From Chloroflexota bacterium (GTDB lineage Bacteria; Chloroflexota; Anaerolineae; B4-G1; DUEL01), in NCBI GenBank assembly GCA_014874475.1, contig JADBJJ010000023.1, positions 1 through 64,000 on the forward strand: 64,000 bases of DNA, given 5' to 3'. The first letter of the stretch is position 1. Each line of letters starts with the position of its first letter. A program made the position numbers and the translations under genes. The notes beneath the pieces were generated by a model, which had not been told where the DNA came from, did no database searches, and was given only the letters and a program-made list of their open reading frames with translations. Positions 1-7,708 of this stretch are shown here, one piece after another.

Positions 1-513
1 CTCCCCGCCCGCCAACAAGGGCAACATCACGTTGGACGCCGAAAGATCGCAGTGCGCCAGGCCGCGCTGCTCCATCGTCATCAGCACCGCCACCAGCGAC
101 CGCACCAGGTCCAGGCTCTGTTGCGGGGTCAAAGCTCGCTTTTCCAGCATCACCTCCATCCAGGTGAGGCCTTCCACCCAGGGCATCAGCACGGCGTAGG
201 TCAGGTCGGGATGCTGCCGCAGCAGGTCGGCGTGCCGCTGCGGGGTCAGCACGCTGCGCCGGCAGACCTGCAGGCCCGGCATGCTGGCAAAGGCGGCCAA
301 CTTGTCCGCCAGCCCCACCAGAACCGGTAGCCGATAGCGCGGCTTGAAGACTTTGAGCGCACGCTTGCGGCCGTCTGGGGCGGCTAATTGGTACACGACA
401 GCGGCGCGCCCCTCCTGGCCATAGGGCATCCCCGGCGCAGCCGGGTGCTCAGCAATGCGGTAGGTTACACCGTCAATGGTCAGTTCCAGGTTGACCGCGG
501 GCTGGAAGGGCAT
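1..513 (-). CDS. Protein kinase-like protein of the type VII-like locus (partial, C-terminus beyond the window)
   Basis: 171 codons are visible and the frame is still open at base 1. A glycine-rich stretch (GQEGRAAVVYQL), a candidate ATP-binding Lys in RALKVFKPRY, and an HCDLSASNVML stretch matching the catalytic loop HxDxxxxN indicate a Ser/Thr protein kinase fold. Cys replaces the usual Arg of HRD. There is no signal peptide or zinc ribbon at the N-terminus. The ATG starts one base after the TAG of the upstream WXG-type gene, so the two are probably translationally coupled. Kinases are common companions of EssC loci and may regulate secretion; that role is inferred from position. A pseudokinase is possible because the metal-binding DFG region is not in view. 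Confidence 0.75.
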   Translation of the reverse strand, partial: MPFQPAVNLELTIDGVTYRIAEHPAAPGMPYGQEGRAAVVYQLAAPDGRKRALKVFKPRYRLPVLVGLADKLAAFASMPGLQVCRRSVLTPQRHADLLRQHPDLTYAVLMPWVEGLTWMEVMLEKRALTPQQSLDLVRSLVAVLMTMEQRGLAHCDLSASNVMLPLLAGGE

Positions 514-514
514 A

Positions 515-1276
515 CTATTCTGCTCCTCTGATCAAACCGCGCCAGCGCCCATTTGGATCCGGTACACTCTGGGTCAGCCAGTTGGCAATCCGAGTATCCA
601 GGAATGGGATCGGGATCAGGGCCTTTATAGCTGTGCGAGCAATCTCCTGGTTTGTAAGTTCACCAGCGAAGTATCTTTTGAAATCCCCAAGGGTGTACAG
701 ATCACTTGCTACGGACACGGTTTTAGCAGTTCCGGTCAAAACGTCTCCCATCTCCATCAAGAGTTTGATGTGTCCTCGTTTTCCTGTCAAAGCGTTCAGA
801 AGGCGTCCCAATTCCCTAAGAATAGTGCGAAACTTTTTTGCAGCACCAGCGTGGTCGGTTACCCAATCAATTGGCTTCAACAAGTCGTCGAGCCGCTCAA
901 CTACCTGCCGTATGGTATCCGGTGCACTTTCCATCCCACCTGGTTCTGGTACAGGTGTTGGAGCAGGCACCGGAATTGGATAACGGCGAATGATGTCATC
1001 GAGATCAATTACTCCTTGCTGGTCCGCTTCTTCAAAAGCCTGTGCTTTTGTCGCCAGGTAGCGGGCCATCGCTTCGGCCTGGCCGGCCAGGGCATTGGCA
1101 CGGCTCCGGGCATCGTTAGCCTGTCCCTCCACACCGGCCTTCTGGCGTACTTCCCAATCCAGACCGCCGATAACGTTGCCAATGTAACCTCCTATGCCCT
1201 GCAGGTCGTCTGCTATTTGCTGCAATTGGGCACTCAAGGCACGCAATTGTGCCGGATCTACTTTGATCCGCGGCAT
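515..1276 (-). CDS. Long WXG100-like protein, probable type VII secretion substrate
   Basis: 253 aa. The first ~95 residues form a helical hairpin typical of ESAT-6/WXG100 proteins, with LDWE at the turn in place of the canonical WxG. A proline-rich linker (YPIPVPAPTPVPEP) follows, then a mostly helical C-terminal domain I do not recognise. The length (253 versus ~100) suggests an N-terminal secretion domain carrying an effector or partner-binding C-terminus. The start has a clear AGGAGGT ribosome site. Bases ~600-1000, which encode the C-terminal domain, look richer in A/T (about half G+C in the lines I counted) than the N-terminal part. That is compatible with domain exchange as seen in polymorphic toxins. 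No catalytic motif is evident, so a toxin function is not claimed. Confidence 0.7.
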   Translation of the reverse strand: MPRIKVDPAQLRALSAQLQQIADDLQGIGGYIGNVIGGLDWEVRQKAGVEGQANDARSRANALAGQAEAMARYLATKAQAFEEADQQGVIDLDDIIRRYPIPVPAPTPVPEPGGMESAPDTIRQVVERLDDLLKPIDWVTDHAGAAKKFRTILRELGRLLNALTGKRGHIKLLMEMGDVLTGTAKTVSVASDLYTLGDFKRYFAGELTNQEIARTAIKALIPIPFLDTRIANWLTQSVPDPNGRWRGLIRGAE

Positions 1277-1433
1277 CGTACACCTCCTGCAAAAGATCGG
1301 CGCAACTGCTCACCGCAGAGGGTGCAAAGACTTTTGGGGCCACTGGCGTGTTGCGTGTTATAAAATCCGTGTAATTCGCGCAATCCGTAAAAAACGGCTG
1401 AACTCTTTCCAGGAATCGGTGTGTTGATTGCCT

Positions 1434-4400
1434 CTACACCGCCGATCGCTGGCGAATTCTCTCTATCCATGCCACCATTGTCAGATCGCCGCTATGGCAG
1501 GTCGCAGCCCTGATTTTGCGATAACGTCCGCGCCGGGAGTAATAGCCATCGCCCGGTGTCACTGGCTTACCAACCTCGCCCATCGGCAGGCTGATATTGA
1601 GTATCTGCAGGTCACTATGTTCGTTACTGCCCAGGAGGAAACCGGTCTGCAACTCTTTGACCACCTTGACCACTCCCTCAATGCTGAACCCCAAATCAGC
1701 GGAGGAACCGGCCAGCAAGAGGTGGAAGCCCAGCCCACGCCCGTGGCGCGCGATTTGCTCCAAACGCTCTTTAGTGCCTACTTGTGCCCCGTCGCGGAAG
1801 GCATCAAAATCGTCTATCACTATCACAATGGCCGGATACCTAGCAAGCCATATCCGCTGATCCAAAGTGTTGCCACTTGCTTGCCTGGCTTCGTCCCATG
1901 CTCGCCGACGTTCCAAGAGAGACTGTGCTATCTCTGCCAGGGCTGCCCCCAACCCGTTGTCGTCCTCAAGATAGCCGCGCACGTGGGGTAGCTGCGCCAG
2001 CGGCCATAACCCGGCCCGCCGGAAGTCCAGCAGATACAGATGCAGGCGCTGGGGCGGAAACTGCTCAGCCAGCGCCAGCAGCCAGGTTTGCAGGAAAGTC
2101 GTTTTGCCGCTCTGCGCCGGCCCGGTAATCAGAAAGTGGGGTCCATCGTTTAGATCTACAGTGAACGGCTCCAATTCCACCACATCCAGCCCCACCGGCA
2201 CGGCCAGGGAGCCGTCGGCAGGGGGTGCCGGCCAGACATCCCGTGCTGGGAACAACCCGAACGCCGGGATCACGTCCGGCAGTTTCGGTATCGGCCGCGC
2301 ACGAGGACGGTCACCCCAGGCGTGAGCCATTTGTTCCATCAGCGCCTTGAGCGCCGCTGTACGCGCCGCCTCGGTATCGCCATCGAGCGGCAGCGCTGCC
2401 TGGAACTCAAGTGGAGGATTGCCTTTCACCAGCCCCCGTCCGGGCAACGCCCCTGGCTCCAATCCCCCTGTCCGCCCAACAGCGATGCTGTATTCACTGC
2501 GGTCGGCCAGCGACAACGCCACGGCCAGCGTGATGTTGCTACTGATGTTGTACTTGATCATTGATGGACTGTTGGCTGTGATAACCAGATGAATACCGAG
2601 AGTGCCGCCCTCGCGGGCGATCTGCGCCAGAGAACTTTCGGCATCAGGATAGGTGTTGGCGAAGCCGGTATAGTTATCCAGCAGGACCACAATTGCCGGC
2701 AGGGATTCTTTTGTAGCCTGGCGGTAAGAGACCAGCGTATTCACTCCAGCGCGGGCGAACCGTTCCTTGCGGGTTTCCATTTCCCGCAGAAGATAACGCA
2801 ACAACCGATTCAGGCGTTCTGCTTCGTCTGCCAAAATAACCCCACCTACATGCGGCAGAGACCTGAACAGGGTAAGAAGACGCCCGCCGAAATCCAGTAG
2901 GTACAGGTGCACGTCCTGAGGAGAATGGGTCAGTGCCAGCGATATCGCTAACGTCTGCAGCAGTGTTGTCTTGCCGGTACCCGGCGCGCCATAGATTGCC
3001 AGATGGCCTTCCTTACCCAGGTTCAATGCGAGGGGCCCCTGATACTGAGAGGCCGGATTGTCTAGCAGCCCCACTACCGGCTCCAACCATGTCTGCACCG
3101 GCTGCCACTTCTGGCCGTCCCATCCGCCTCCGGGCCGAATTGCATCCAGTATCACTCGCTCCGGCAAAGGCTCCAGCCACGGGCCCGGTAGGCGGACGAT
3201 GTTCGCCTTTGCCGCCACGTCGCGCAGGTGCCGGATCAGCGCCTGCAATTGAGTGCCGTCCGTCGGGGGCGCCGCCGGCTTGGCCGAAGAACCAAGAGGA
3301 CGCCGACTGCCGTCCAGGGCAATCTCTACGATTTCGTGAGGATCACTGGCGGCGTGACCGCCTGGGACATACGGTGCTCCGCCCCAGGCAGCCTGGAAAA
3401 CGTCAAAGATTTCGTTATTGCCAACCTGGAAATAGGCCCGGCCGGGTTGTGTCAGATTAGCCGCATCGGGGCGCTTGAGAACTTCCTGACTGTCCTCCGG
3501 CCGTTCTACCCGCAGGCAGATGTGGAAGCGTGAGTTTGCCCAAATCTGCTCGTCCACTACTCCGGCTGGCTTCTGAGTCGCCAGAATCAAGTGCACCCCC
3601 AGGCTACGGCCTACTCGCACAGCGCTGATCAACTCTTTCATAAAATCCGGTTGCTCGGCTTTTAACTCGGCGAACTCGTCGGCAATGAGAATCAAGTGCG
3701 GCAAAGGCTCCTTGACCAGCCCTTTACGGTAGAGCTCCTGATAGCGGTCAATATGGTTGACCCCAACCTGGTCGAAGAGCCGTTGTCGCCGTTGCAACTC
3801 AGCCTTCAGGGAGGCCAGTGCCCGTGCTGCCAGGTTCCCCTGCAGGTTGGTAATCGTCCCCACCAGATGGGGAAGTTCCCGAAAGGCGTTCGCCATCCCG
3901 CCCCCCTTGTAGTCAATCAACACAAAAGCGACATCGTGGGGATGAAAATGGAGAGCCAATGAGGCAACCAGGGACTGCAGCAATTCGCTCTTACCGGATC
4001 CTGTCGCCCCGGCCAGCAGACCATGGGGGCCATGGCTGCGCTCATGCAAATCCAGGCAAAGCGACTCCCCGCCCGTGCGCCTGCCGATTGGAACAGCAAG
4101 AGAGCGGTACGGCTCACTGGTCCGCCAGCGGGAGAGAACATCCAGGTCCTCCACAGCCTGCACGCGGAACAGATCCAGTAGGGACACTACATTCGGTATC
4201 TCGGTGGGGCCTGTCACACGTTGCAGGCGAATGGGTGCCATCGTTCGCGCCAGATGGTCCGCCGACTTCACCGATGCTTCATCTGGATAGAAAGAGACCT
4301 GGCCAGATACCGGTGCCGTCTGAATCAGCCGCCCCTGTCTGCTCCGGCTCCCCATTATTGGACGAAAGGGAACCTGGCCAGACACTGGCGCAGTTTCTCC

Positions 4401-5513
4401 CCCAACCTCAATGATCGCCCGGCAACCCTTCGGCAATGCCTTGCTGCGATCAGCGAGGAAGACAGATAGCGCTCCGAGGGCTGCCCCTTGAGTGAGAAGT
4501 AAGTACAAAATAGGCTCATTTTCCGCCAAGCGCGGATCGGCCAAGAAAAAGACAAAATATGGCAGAGGTGACGCAACAGGGTCTTTGGTTGCTGCCATCT
4601 GTAACGCGCGGCGGTTGAGCAAATCGTACAGGTTTAGAAGGAGTTGGTGCGCCGTGTTCTTCTCACAAGCCAGCAAGCGATGCCTACCGTCATCTGTCCA
4701 GGTATGCGGCAGCCAGCGCAACCAGCCCCAATCATCCATTTCCCTCTCAGGGAAGATCGCGACAATCTTGACCTCATCCGGTGAATGGTGGGTAGCGACC
4801 TGTATCGCCAGGGCACGAGATGTATTCAACACGGCTTCACGAGGACCGACCAAGCCCGCAGACCCGACCTCGCGCAGCGGCAGGCATATAGGGACATTAG
4901 GCACCCACTCAAATTCCCTGGCAAGATTCTGAGCCGTCTCCACAAGAGGGTCAGGTTCCAGCACCGTCTGCTCTTTGGGTGGCTTGATGGTGACGGTCGA
5001 GGGCTGCGCACCCAGTCCCAAACGTAATGAGAGAAAATCAGCATCCTGGGGCGAGCGCTCCCACAAGCGACGGTCAAGGCGCTTAACTCTTGAGAGGCAT
5101 TCCTGCGGTTCGGGATCGTTCTGGCGCAGGACGGACTGCTGCTGAGCATGCAACGCCGTGAGTTCCTGCCGTCGCGCCTTCAAAATCCTTTCATATCCGT
5201 CTTTGCGCTTCTCTACATCTTTCTTAAACTTATTCTGCTGCACCACATAGTTGATAAAAGTGGCCAGGTAGGTCGCTGCCATCATCGGGATGGAGATTGC
5301 CATTGAGAGAATCAGGTTCGCTCCTCCGGCCGTAGCTCCAAAGGCAATCATAATCACCAATCCCAGAACTGTGCCCCCTGCTGGCAGTAATATGGTCAGC
5401 AGTGATACGGATGGCTTATGCGGCATCGGAGGGGGCGGAGGTATCTCTACCTCACCTTTGGGAAGCGATTGTGGTATGCGCGTGGTCCGTTGAAAGGTAA
5501 GATGGGGCGGCAT
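1434..5513 (-). CDS. essC: EssC/EccC-type FtsK/SpoIIIE ATPase of a type VII-like secretion system
   Basis: 1359 aa from the chosen ATG, which has AGGAGGT at good spacing; the open frame continues upstream but overlaps the WXG100 gene. Residues ~36-60 and 66-92 are two membrane helices, followed by a coiled region. Three FtsK-like ATPase modules follow: Walker A GATGSGKS (~502-509) with [16 protein letters not shown] (~842-849) with IVVLLDN; GPAQSGKT (~1131-1138) with IVIVIDD. In the EssC/EccC family the first module is the main ATPase and the last binds substrate signals. The N-terminal FHA domains of firmicute EssC are absent. A 13-residue segment (xTAPVSGQV...P) occurs twice about 25 residues apart near 375-410. 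WXG genes lie on both sides. Confidence 0.93.
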   Translation of the reverse strand: MPPHLTFQRTTRIPQSLPKGEVEIPPPPPMPHKPSVSLLTILLPAGGTVLGLVIMIAFGATAGGANLILSMAISIPMMAATYLATFINYVVQQNKFKKDVEKRKDGYERILKARRQELTALHAQQQSVLRQNDPEPQECLSRVKRLDRRLWERSPQDADFLSLRLGLGAQPSTVTIKPPKEQTVLEPDPLVETAQNLAREFEWVPNVPICLPLREVGSAGLVGPREAVLNTSRALAIQVATHHSPDEVKIVAIFPEREMDDWGWLRWLPHTWTDDGRHRLLACEKNTAHQLLLNLYDLLNRRALQMAATKDPVASPLPYFVFFLADPRLAENEPILYLLLTQGAALGALSVFLADRSKALPKGCRAIIEVGGETAPVSGQVPFRPIMGSRSRQGRLIQTAPVSGQVSFYPDEASVKSADHLARTMAPIRLQRVTGPTEIPNVVSLLDLFRVQAVEDLDVLSRWRTSEPYRSLAVPIGRRTGGESLCLDLHERSHGPHGLLAGATGSGKSELLQSLVASLALHFHPHDVAFVLIDYKGGGMANAFRELPHLVGTITNLQGNLAARALASLKAELQRRQRLFDQVGVNHIDRYQELYRKGLVKEPLPHLILIADEFAELKAEQPDFMKELISAVRVGRSLGVHLILATQKPAGVVDEQIWANSRFHICLRVERPEDSQEVLKRPDAANLTQPGRAYFQVGNNEIFDVFQAAWGGAPYVPGGHAASDPHEIVEIALDGSRRPLGSSAKPAAPPTDGTQLQALIRHLRDVAAKANIVRLPGPWLEPLPERVILDAIRPGGGWDGQKWQPVQTWLEPVVGLLDNPASQYQGPLALNLGKEGHLAIYGAPGTGKTTLLQTLAISLALTHSPQDVHLYLLDFGGRLLTLFRSLPHVGGVILADEAERLNRLLRYLLREMETRKERFARAGVNTLVSYRQATKESLPAIVVLLDNYTGFANTYPDAESSLAQIAREGGTLGIHLVITANSPSMIKYNISSNITLAVALSLADRSEYSIAVGRTGGLEPGALPGRGLVKGNPPLEFQAALPLDGDTEAARTAALKALMEQMAHAWGDRPRARPIPKLPDVIPAFGLFPARDVWPAPPADGSLAVPVGLDVVELEPFTVDLNDGPHFLITGPAQSGKTTFLQTWLLALAEQFPPQRLHLYLLDFRRAGLWPLAQLPHVRGYLEDDNGLGAALAEIAQSLLERRRAWDEARQASGNTLDQRIWLARYPAIVIVIDDFDAFRDGAQVGTKERLEQIARHGRGLGFHLLLAGSSADLGFSIEGVVKVVKELQTGFLLGSNEHSDLQILNISLPMGEVGKPVTPGDGYYSRRGRYRKIRAATCHSGDLTMVAWIERIRQRSAV

Positions 5514-5590
5514 AAACAGCAACCTCCTGTAGGGGGATGCCCGGTGGCGAACACTCCCCACCGGGACATCCCTGTTGGCATTGATGATAG

Positions 5591-5863
5591 TTACCCTCGG
5601 TCGACAGCAGCGAACCTCTCGGCGATGGCGTCCAACTGCTGGCCGATGCTCTGGAGCAGTTGGATAAACTGATTCATTGAGGTGCGCCACTGTTCGTACT
5701 CGCCGTAGAAGCGCTGCTGGGTTATGCCTTCCCAATCGGGCTGCAGGTTGTTCATCGTGGCCTGGAGCCGATTGACAATTTCCTGGCTCTGCTGGCTGGC
5801 CTGCTTGAACTGGTTGGCCACCTGGCGGACCTGCTCTGGTGTTATCTTAATCCTCTGGGCCAT
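5591..5863 (-). CDS. WXG100 family type VII secretion target
   Basis: 90 aa, the usual size for ESAT-6/WXG100 proteins. It has two amphipathic helices rich in Q, N and E around the turn QPDWEGITQ, which contains the W-x-G signature. It would be exported as a dimer by the adjacent EssC. It is the first intact gene of the locus and lies 77 bases upstream of the EssC start. Its frame overlaps a spurious upstream extension of the EssC frame. A C-terminal YxxxD/E-type signal is not obvious, although FYGEYEQW lies in the second helix. Confidence 0.9.
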   Translation of the reverse strand: MAQRIKITPEQVRQVANQFKQASQQSQEIVNRLQATMNNLQPDWEGITQQRFYGEYEQWRTSMNQFIQLLQSIGQQLDAIAERFAAVDRG

Positions 5864-5934
5864 GTTTCACCTCGCTTAGAAAGATTTAATGAATAAACGG
5901 AAATATTTGAGGAACGGAATTCTGAAGCCGTTTA

Positions 5935-6326
5935 TCACCCCCTTCCTGATGCAGATTGTTCCAGTGTGTCAAGGCTACCTAAAGATATGGAGCGCTTTCC
6001 GAATCTGCAACAGTTGGGATAGTGCAGGTTGACCAGGATCTGCACCTCACGCTGGAACTGGGCGATGGCAGCGGCCCGCTCGGAGGTGTCGGGGAAATAC
6101 TCCAGCAATTCCTTCGCTGCCCAGTACTTGCCGTACAGCGTCAGGTCTTCGACCAGGTAGACGGCGCCCATGCCGCCTTTTCCCAGCACCCGCGCGACAC
6201 GGTACCGCCCGTGCAGCACAGTACCCTCGGAGAGCAGCGCGCGGCGACTCAGCGCTGGCCACAGCGGGCGCAGAAATGAGCCGTATCCCGGTTGGCGTCG
6301 AAGCCGCATTGTTCACACGTGCGCAT
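5935..6326 (-). pseudogene. Remnant of a zinc-ribbon Ser/Thr protein kinase (frameshifted and truncated)
   Basis: From an ATG at 6326 one frame reads a 25-residue zinc ribbon (CEQCG...CARCGQR) and then hits TGA. The next frame continues with a standard kinase N-lobe: GRYRVARVLGKGGMGAVYLV (glycine loop), AAKELL (Lys) and a helix ending LVNLHYPN. Adding one base at the TGA would join the two. After HYPN the similarity stops and the frame ends at 5935, so about three quarters of the kinase, including the catalytic loop, is missing. Zinc-ribbon plus kinase is a common architecture. This is a dead copy beside the type VII-like locus, and may be a relative of the kinase at 1-513. Confidence 0.7.
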
Positions 6327-6332
6327 CGCCTC

Positions 6333-6533
6333 TCACCCCACATTGCGTCGTTTCAGGATAATGAGCGTGCCGGCTCCAAAGGTCAGGCTCTGCGCCAGCA
6401 GCACCGTCCAGACCCGCAACAGATGCCCAGTCGTGCGGGTATAGTCAACCTGGAAGTCGCGCTCGACGGGAATGTCCGCTGGTTCTGGCAAGATCGTCTC
6501 TGTCTTTGAAACCGTTTCGGTCACCGTAAGCAT
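6333..6533 (-). pseudogene. C-terminal remnant of a single-pass membrane protein
   Basis: 66 codons from an internal ATG. A Thr/Val/Glu-rich segment is followed by one hydrophobic helix (VWTVLLAQSLTFGAGTLIIL) and a KRRN positive tail. In frame, a PVVKANE segment lies just upstream of the ATG, but the frame is closed by TAG soon after, where similarity to a transposase on the other strand begins. No convincing ribosome site precedes the ATG. The simplest reading is the 3' end of a gene truncated by an old insertion/deletion. An intact small membrane protein cannot be excluded. Family not recognised. Confidence 0.45.
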
Positions 6534-6570
6534 CTCGTTGGCCTTGACGACGGGTACAGAGATTGGTGAT

Positions 6571-6860
6571 TTTTGTCCGAATAAATCCTGTCCAGACTAT
6601 GGTAAACTCCAATCCGATCAACAGCGCAACATCCAACGAGCCGGCAAGACTCAGCGCGGGCGTCAGCGATTCCAGTGCAAGACGTGCCAGGACCTCTACC
6701 GAGACCAAGGGGACGCTCTTCTATCGGCGGCGGACTCCTGAAGGGGTTCTGTCCGTGGCCAGCCAGCCCGGCTGCTGCGCCCACCCGCTGTGCCTTGGAC
6801 GTCCTATGCGGCTGCTCTCGGCCGAGGGGCAGCCAATCGCGCCCCCTAATCGTTATTACA
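6571..6860 (+). mobile_element. Degraded transposase fragment (zinc-ribbon N-terminus)
   Basis: One frame reads CPNKSCPDYGK ... GKTQRGRQRFQCKTC, the paired-Cys zinc ribbon of IS1/IS1595-like transposases. Directly afterwards, shifted by one base, another frame reads RTSTETKGTLFYRRRTPE, the usual continuation (R-T-F-T-E-T-K-G-T) of the same domain. Beyond ~6740 the similarity is scrambled by further indels and ends at ~6860. The HTH and catalytic parts are absent and no terminal inverted repeats are recognisable. It is an inactive relic that probably truncated the neighbouring minus-strand gene. Confidence 0.65.
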
Positions 6861-7155
6861 ACTGATACCCGCCAGAAGCGGGGATGATCTTCTGCTGATA
6901 GTCGGTTACAAACTCCAGAAGCCGCTCCTTCAGCCTCAACCAGCGCTCGGAGGCCAGGATCCGGCGGGCGGTGCTCAAGTCCTCTGCAATCACTCCGGTG
7001 AGAATCTGGGGCCCTTCTCCGTACGCGGTATACCACATATCCGTTGCTTGAAAGCCCAATTCCTCCAGCGCTGGCCCAAATTCCTTTGTGAAAAACTCAA
7101 AGTACTCGTTCTCCAGTCCTGGAATGAGATTCCAGCCCATCAGCAATTTGACCAC
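6856..7155 (-). CDS. Conserved-looking 99-aa cytosolic protein, unknown function
   Basis: 99 aa from a GTG with AAGGAG at good spacing; a later in-frame ATG is less well placed. The sequence (KLLMGWNLIPGLENEYFEFF ... GYQL) has no signal peptide or membrane helix. Its alternating strand/helix pattern and size resemble small ferredoxin-like alpha/beta-barrel (ABM/NIPSNAP-type) proteins, but no diagnostic residue supports a function. It stands between the transposase relic and an LPxTG-type gene. The stop lies just inside the edge of the relic. Confidence 0.6.
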   Translation of the reverse strand: MVKLLMGWNLIPGLENEYFEFFTKEFGPALEELGFQATDMWYTAYGEGPQILTGVIAEDLSTARRILASERWLRLKERLLEFVTDYQQKIIPASGGYQL

Positions 7156-7164
7156 GTTGACTCC

Positions 7165-7530
7165 TTATCTCTCCAGATGCTCCGGGTTCTCCTTCTGCTT
7201 GCGCCGACGAGCCCGCCGGGCAGCCAGGGCCGCCGCCGCCATCCCGAACCCGACCCCGATAGCCGTCAGCCCGTAGCCGGTGACCGGCAACAAGGAAGGG
7301 CCAGTAGAAGGGAGAGTCTGCGGGGGGGAAACAGTCTCAGGGGGCTGGGAGACAGGCGGGGATTCCCCGCCAGGCATTGGGGTAGAGGTCGGTGCAATCG
7401 CCGGTGTTGGGGTCAGCGTCGGGCGGGGTTGCTGGGCAACGGAGGAGGGGGGGGCAGCGAACGCGCTGAGCACGACGAGCAAAACGCCGACGGCACCCCC
7501 CAGAAACAGGGAGCCCTGAATCCGGTTCAT
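7165..7530 (-). CDS. Small surface protein with LPVTG-type sortase signal
   Basis: 121 aa. Signal peptide (GAVGVLLVVLSAFA), then a Pro/Thr/Ser-rich spacer of ~50 residues, LPSTG at 73-77, LPVTG at 81-85, a hydrophobic helix (TAIGVGFGMAAAALAA) and a RRARRRK tail. That is the full tripartite cell-wall sorting signal of sortase substrates. No folded domain fits between signal and anchor, so it may be a stalk or spacer. The start was chosen at the ATG with GGAGGTT seven bases upstream rather than 13 codons earlier. No sortase gene is in the window. Confidence 0.75.
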   Translation of the reverse strand: MNRIQGSLFLGGAVGVLLVVLSAFAAPPSSVAQQPRPTLTPTPAIAPTSTPMPGGESPPVSQPPETVSPPQTLPSTGPSLLPVTGYGLTAIGVGFGMAAAALAARRARRRKQKENPEHLER

Positions 7531-7573
7531 CAGACAACCTCCGGGTTGAGGTGACCAGTACCAGTACACTTAT

Positions 7574-7602
7574 AGTTTACTCCAAATTTCTGTTTATGGC
7601 AA
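7574..7602 (-). promoter_or_regulatory. Promoter for the LPVTG-type gene
   Basis: TTGCCA-17-TAAACT reading leftward, 44 bases upstream of the chosen ATG at 7530. The same pair of hexamers with the same spacing recurs at 8818-8846. Confidence 0.5.
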
Positions 7603-7633
7603 GTCGAGAAGAAAAATTGCCGCTATCTGCGGC

Positions 7634-7661
7634 TGGACATTTCGCACAAAACCGATATACT
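7634..7661 (+). promoter_or_regulatory. Promoter for the TPR lipoprotein gene
   Basis: TGGACA-16-TATACT, about 48 bases upstream of the ATG at 7709. It is divergent from the promoter at 7574-7602. Confidence 0.45.
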
Positions 7662-7708
7662 TTTACTTGAGACCCCCAAATACCCAAAGATGTGGGAGGA
7701 GGCCTTTT

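Noticed and set aside
5514-5735. 74-codon N-terminal extension of EssC
   Set aside because: Overlaps the WXG100 gene in another frame; Arg-rich sequence unlike EssC. The ATG at 5513 has a good ribosome site.
6521-7036. 171-codon minus-strand frame across the transposase relic
   Set aside because: No similarity; it crosses both the relic and the 99-aa gene.
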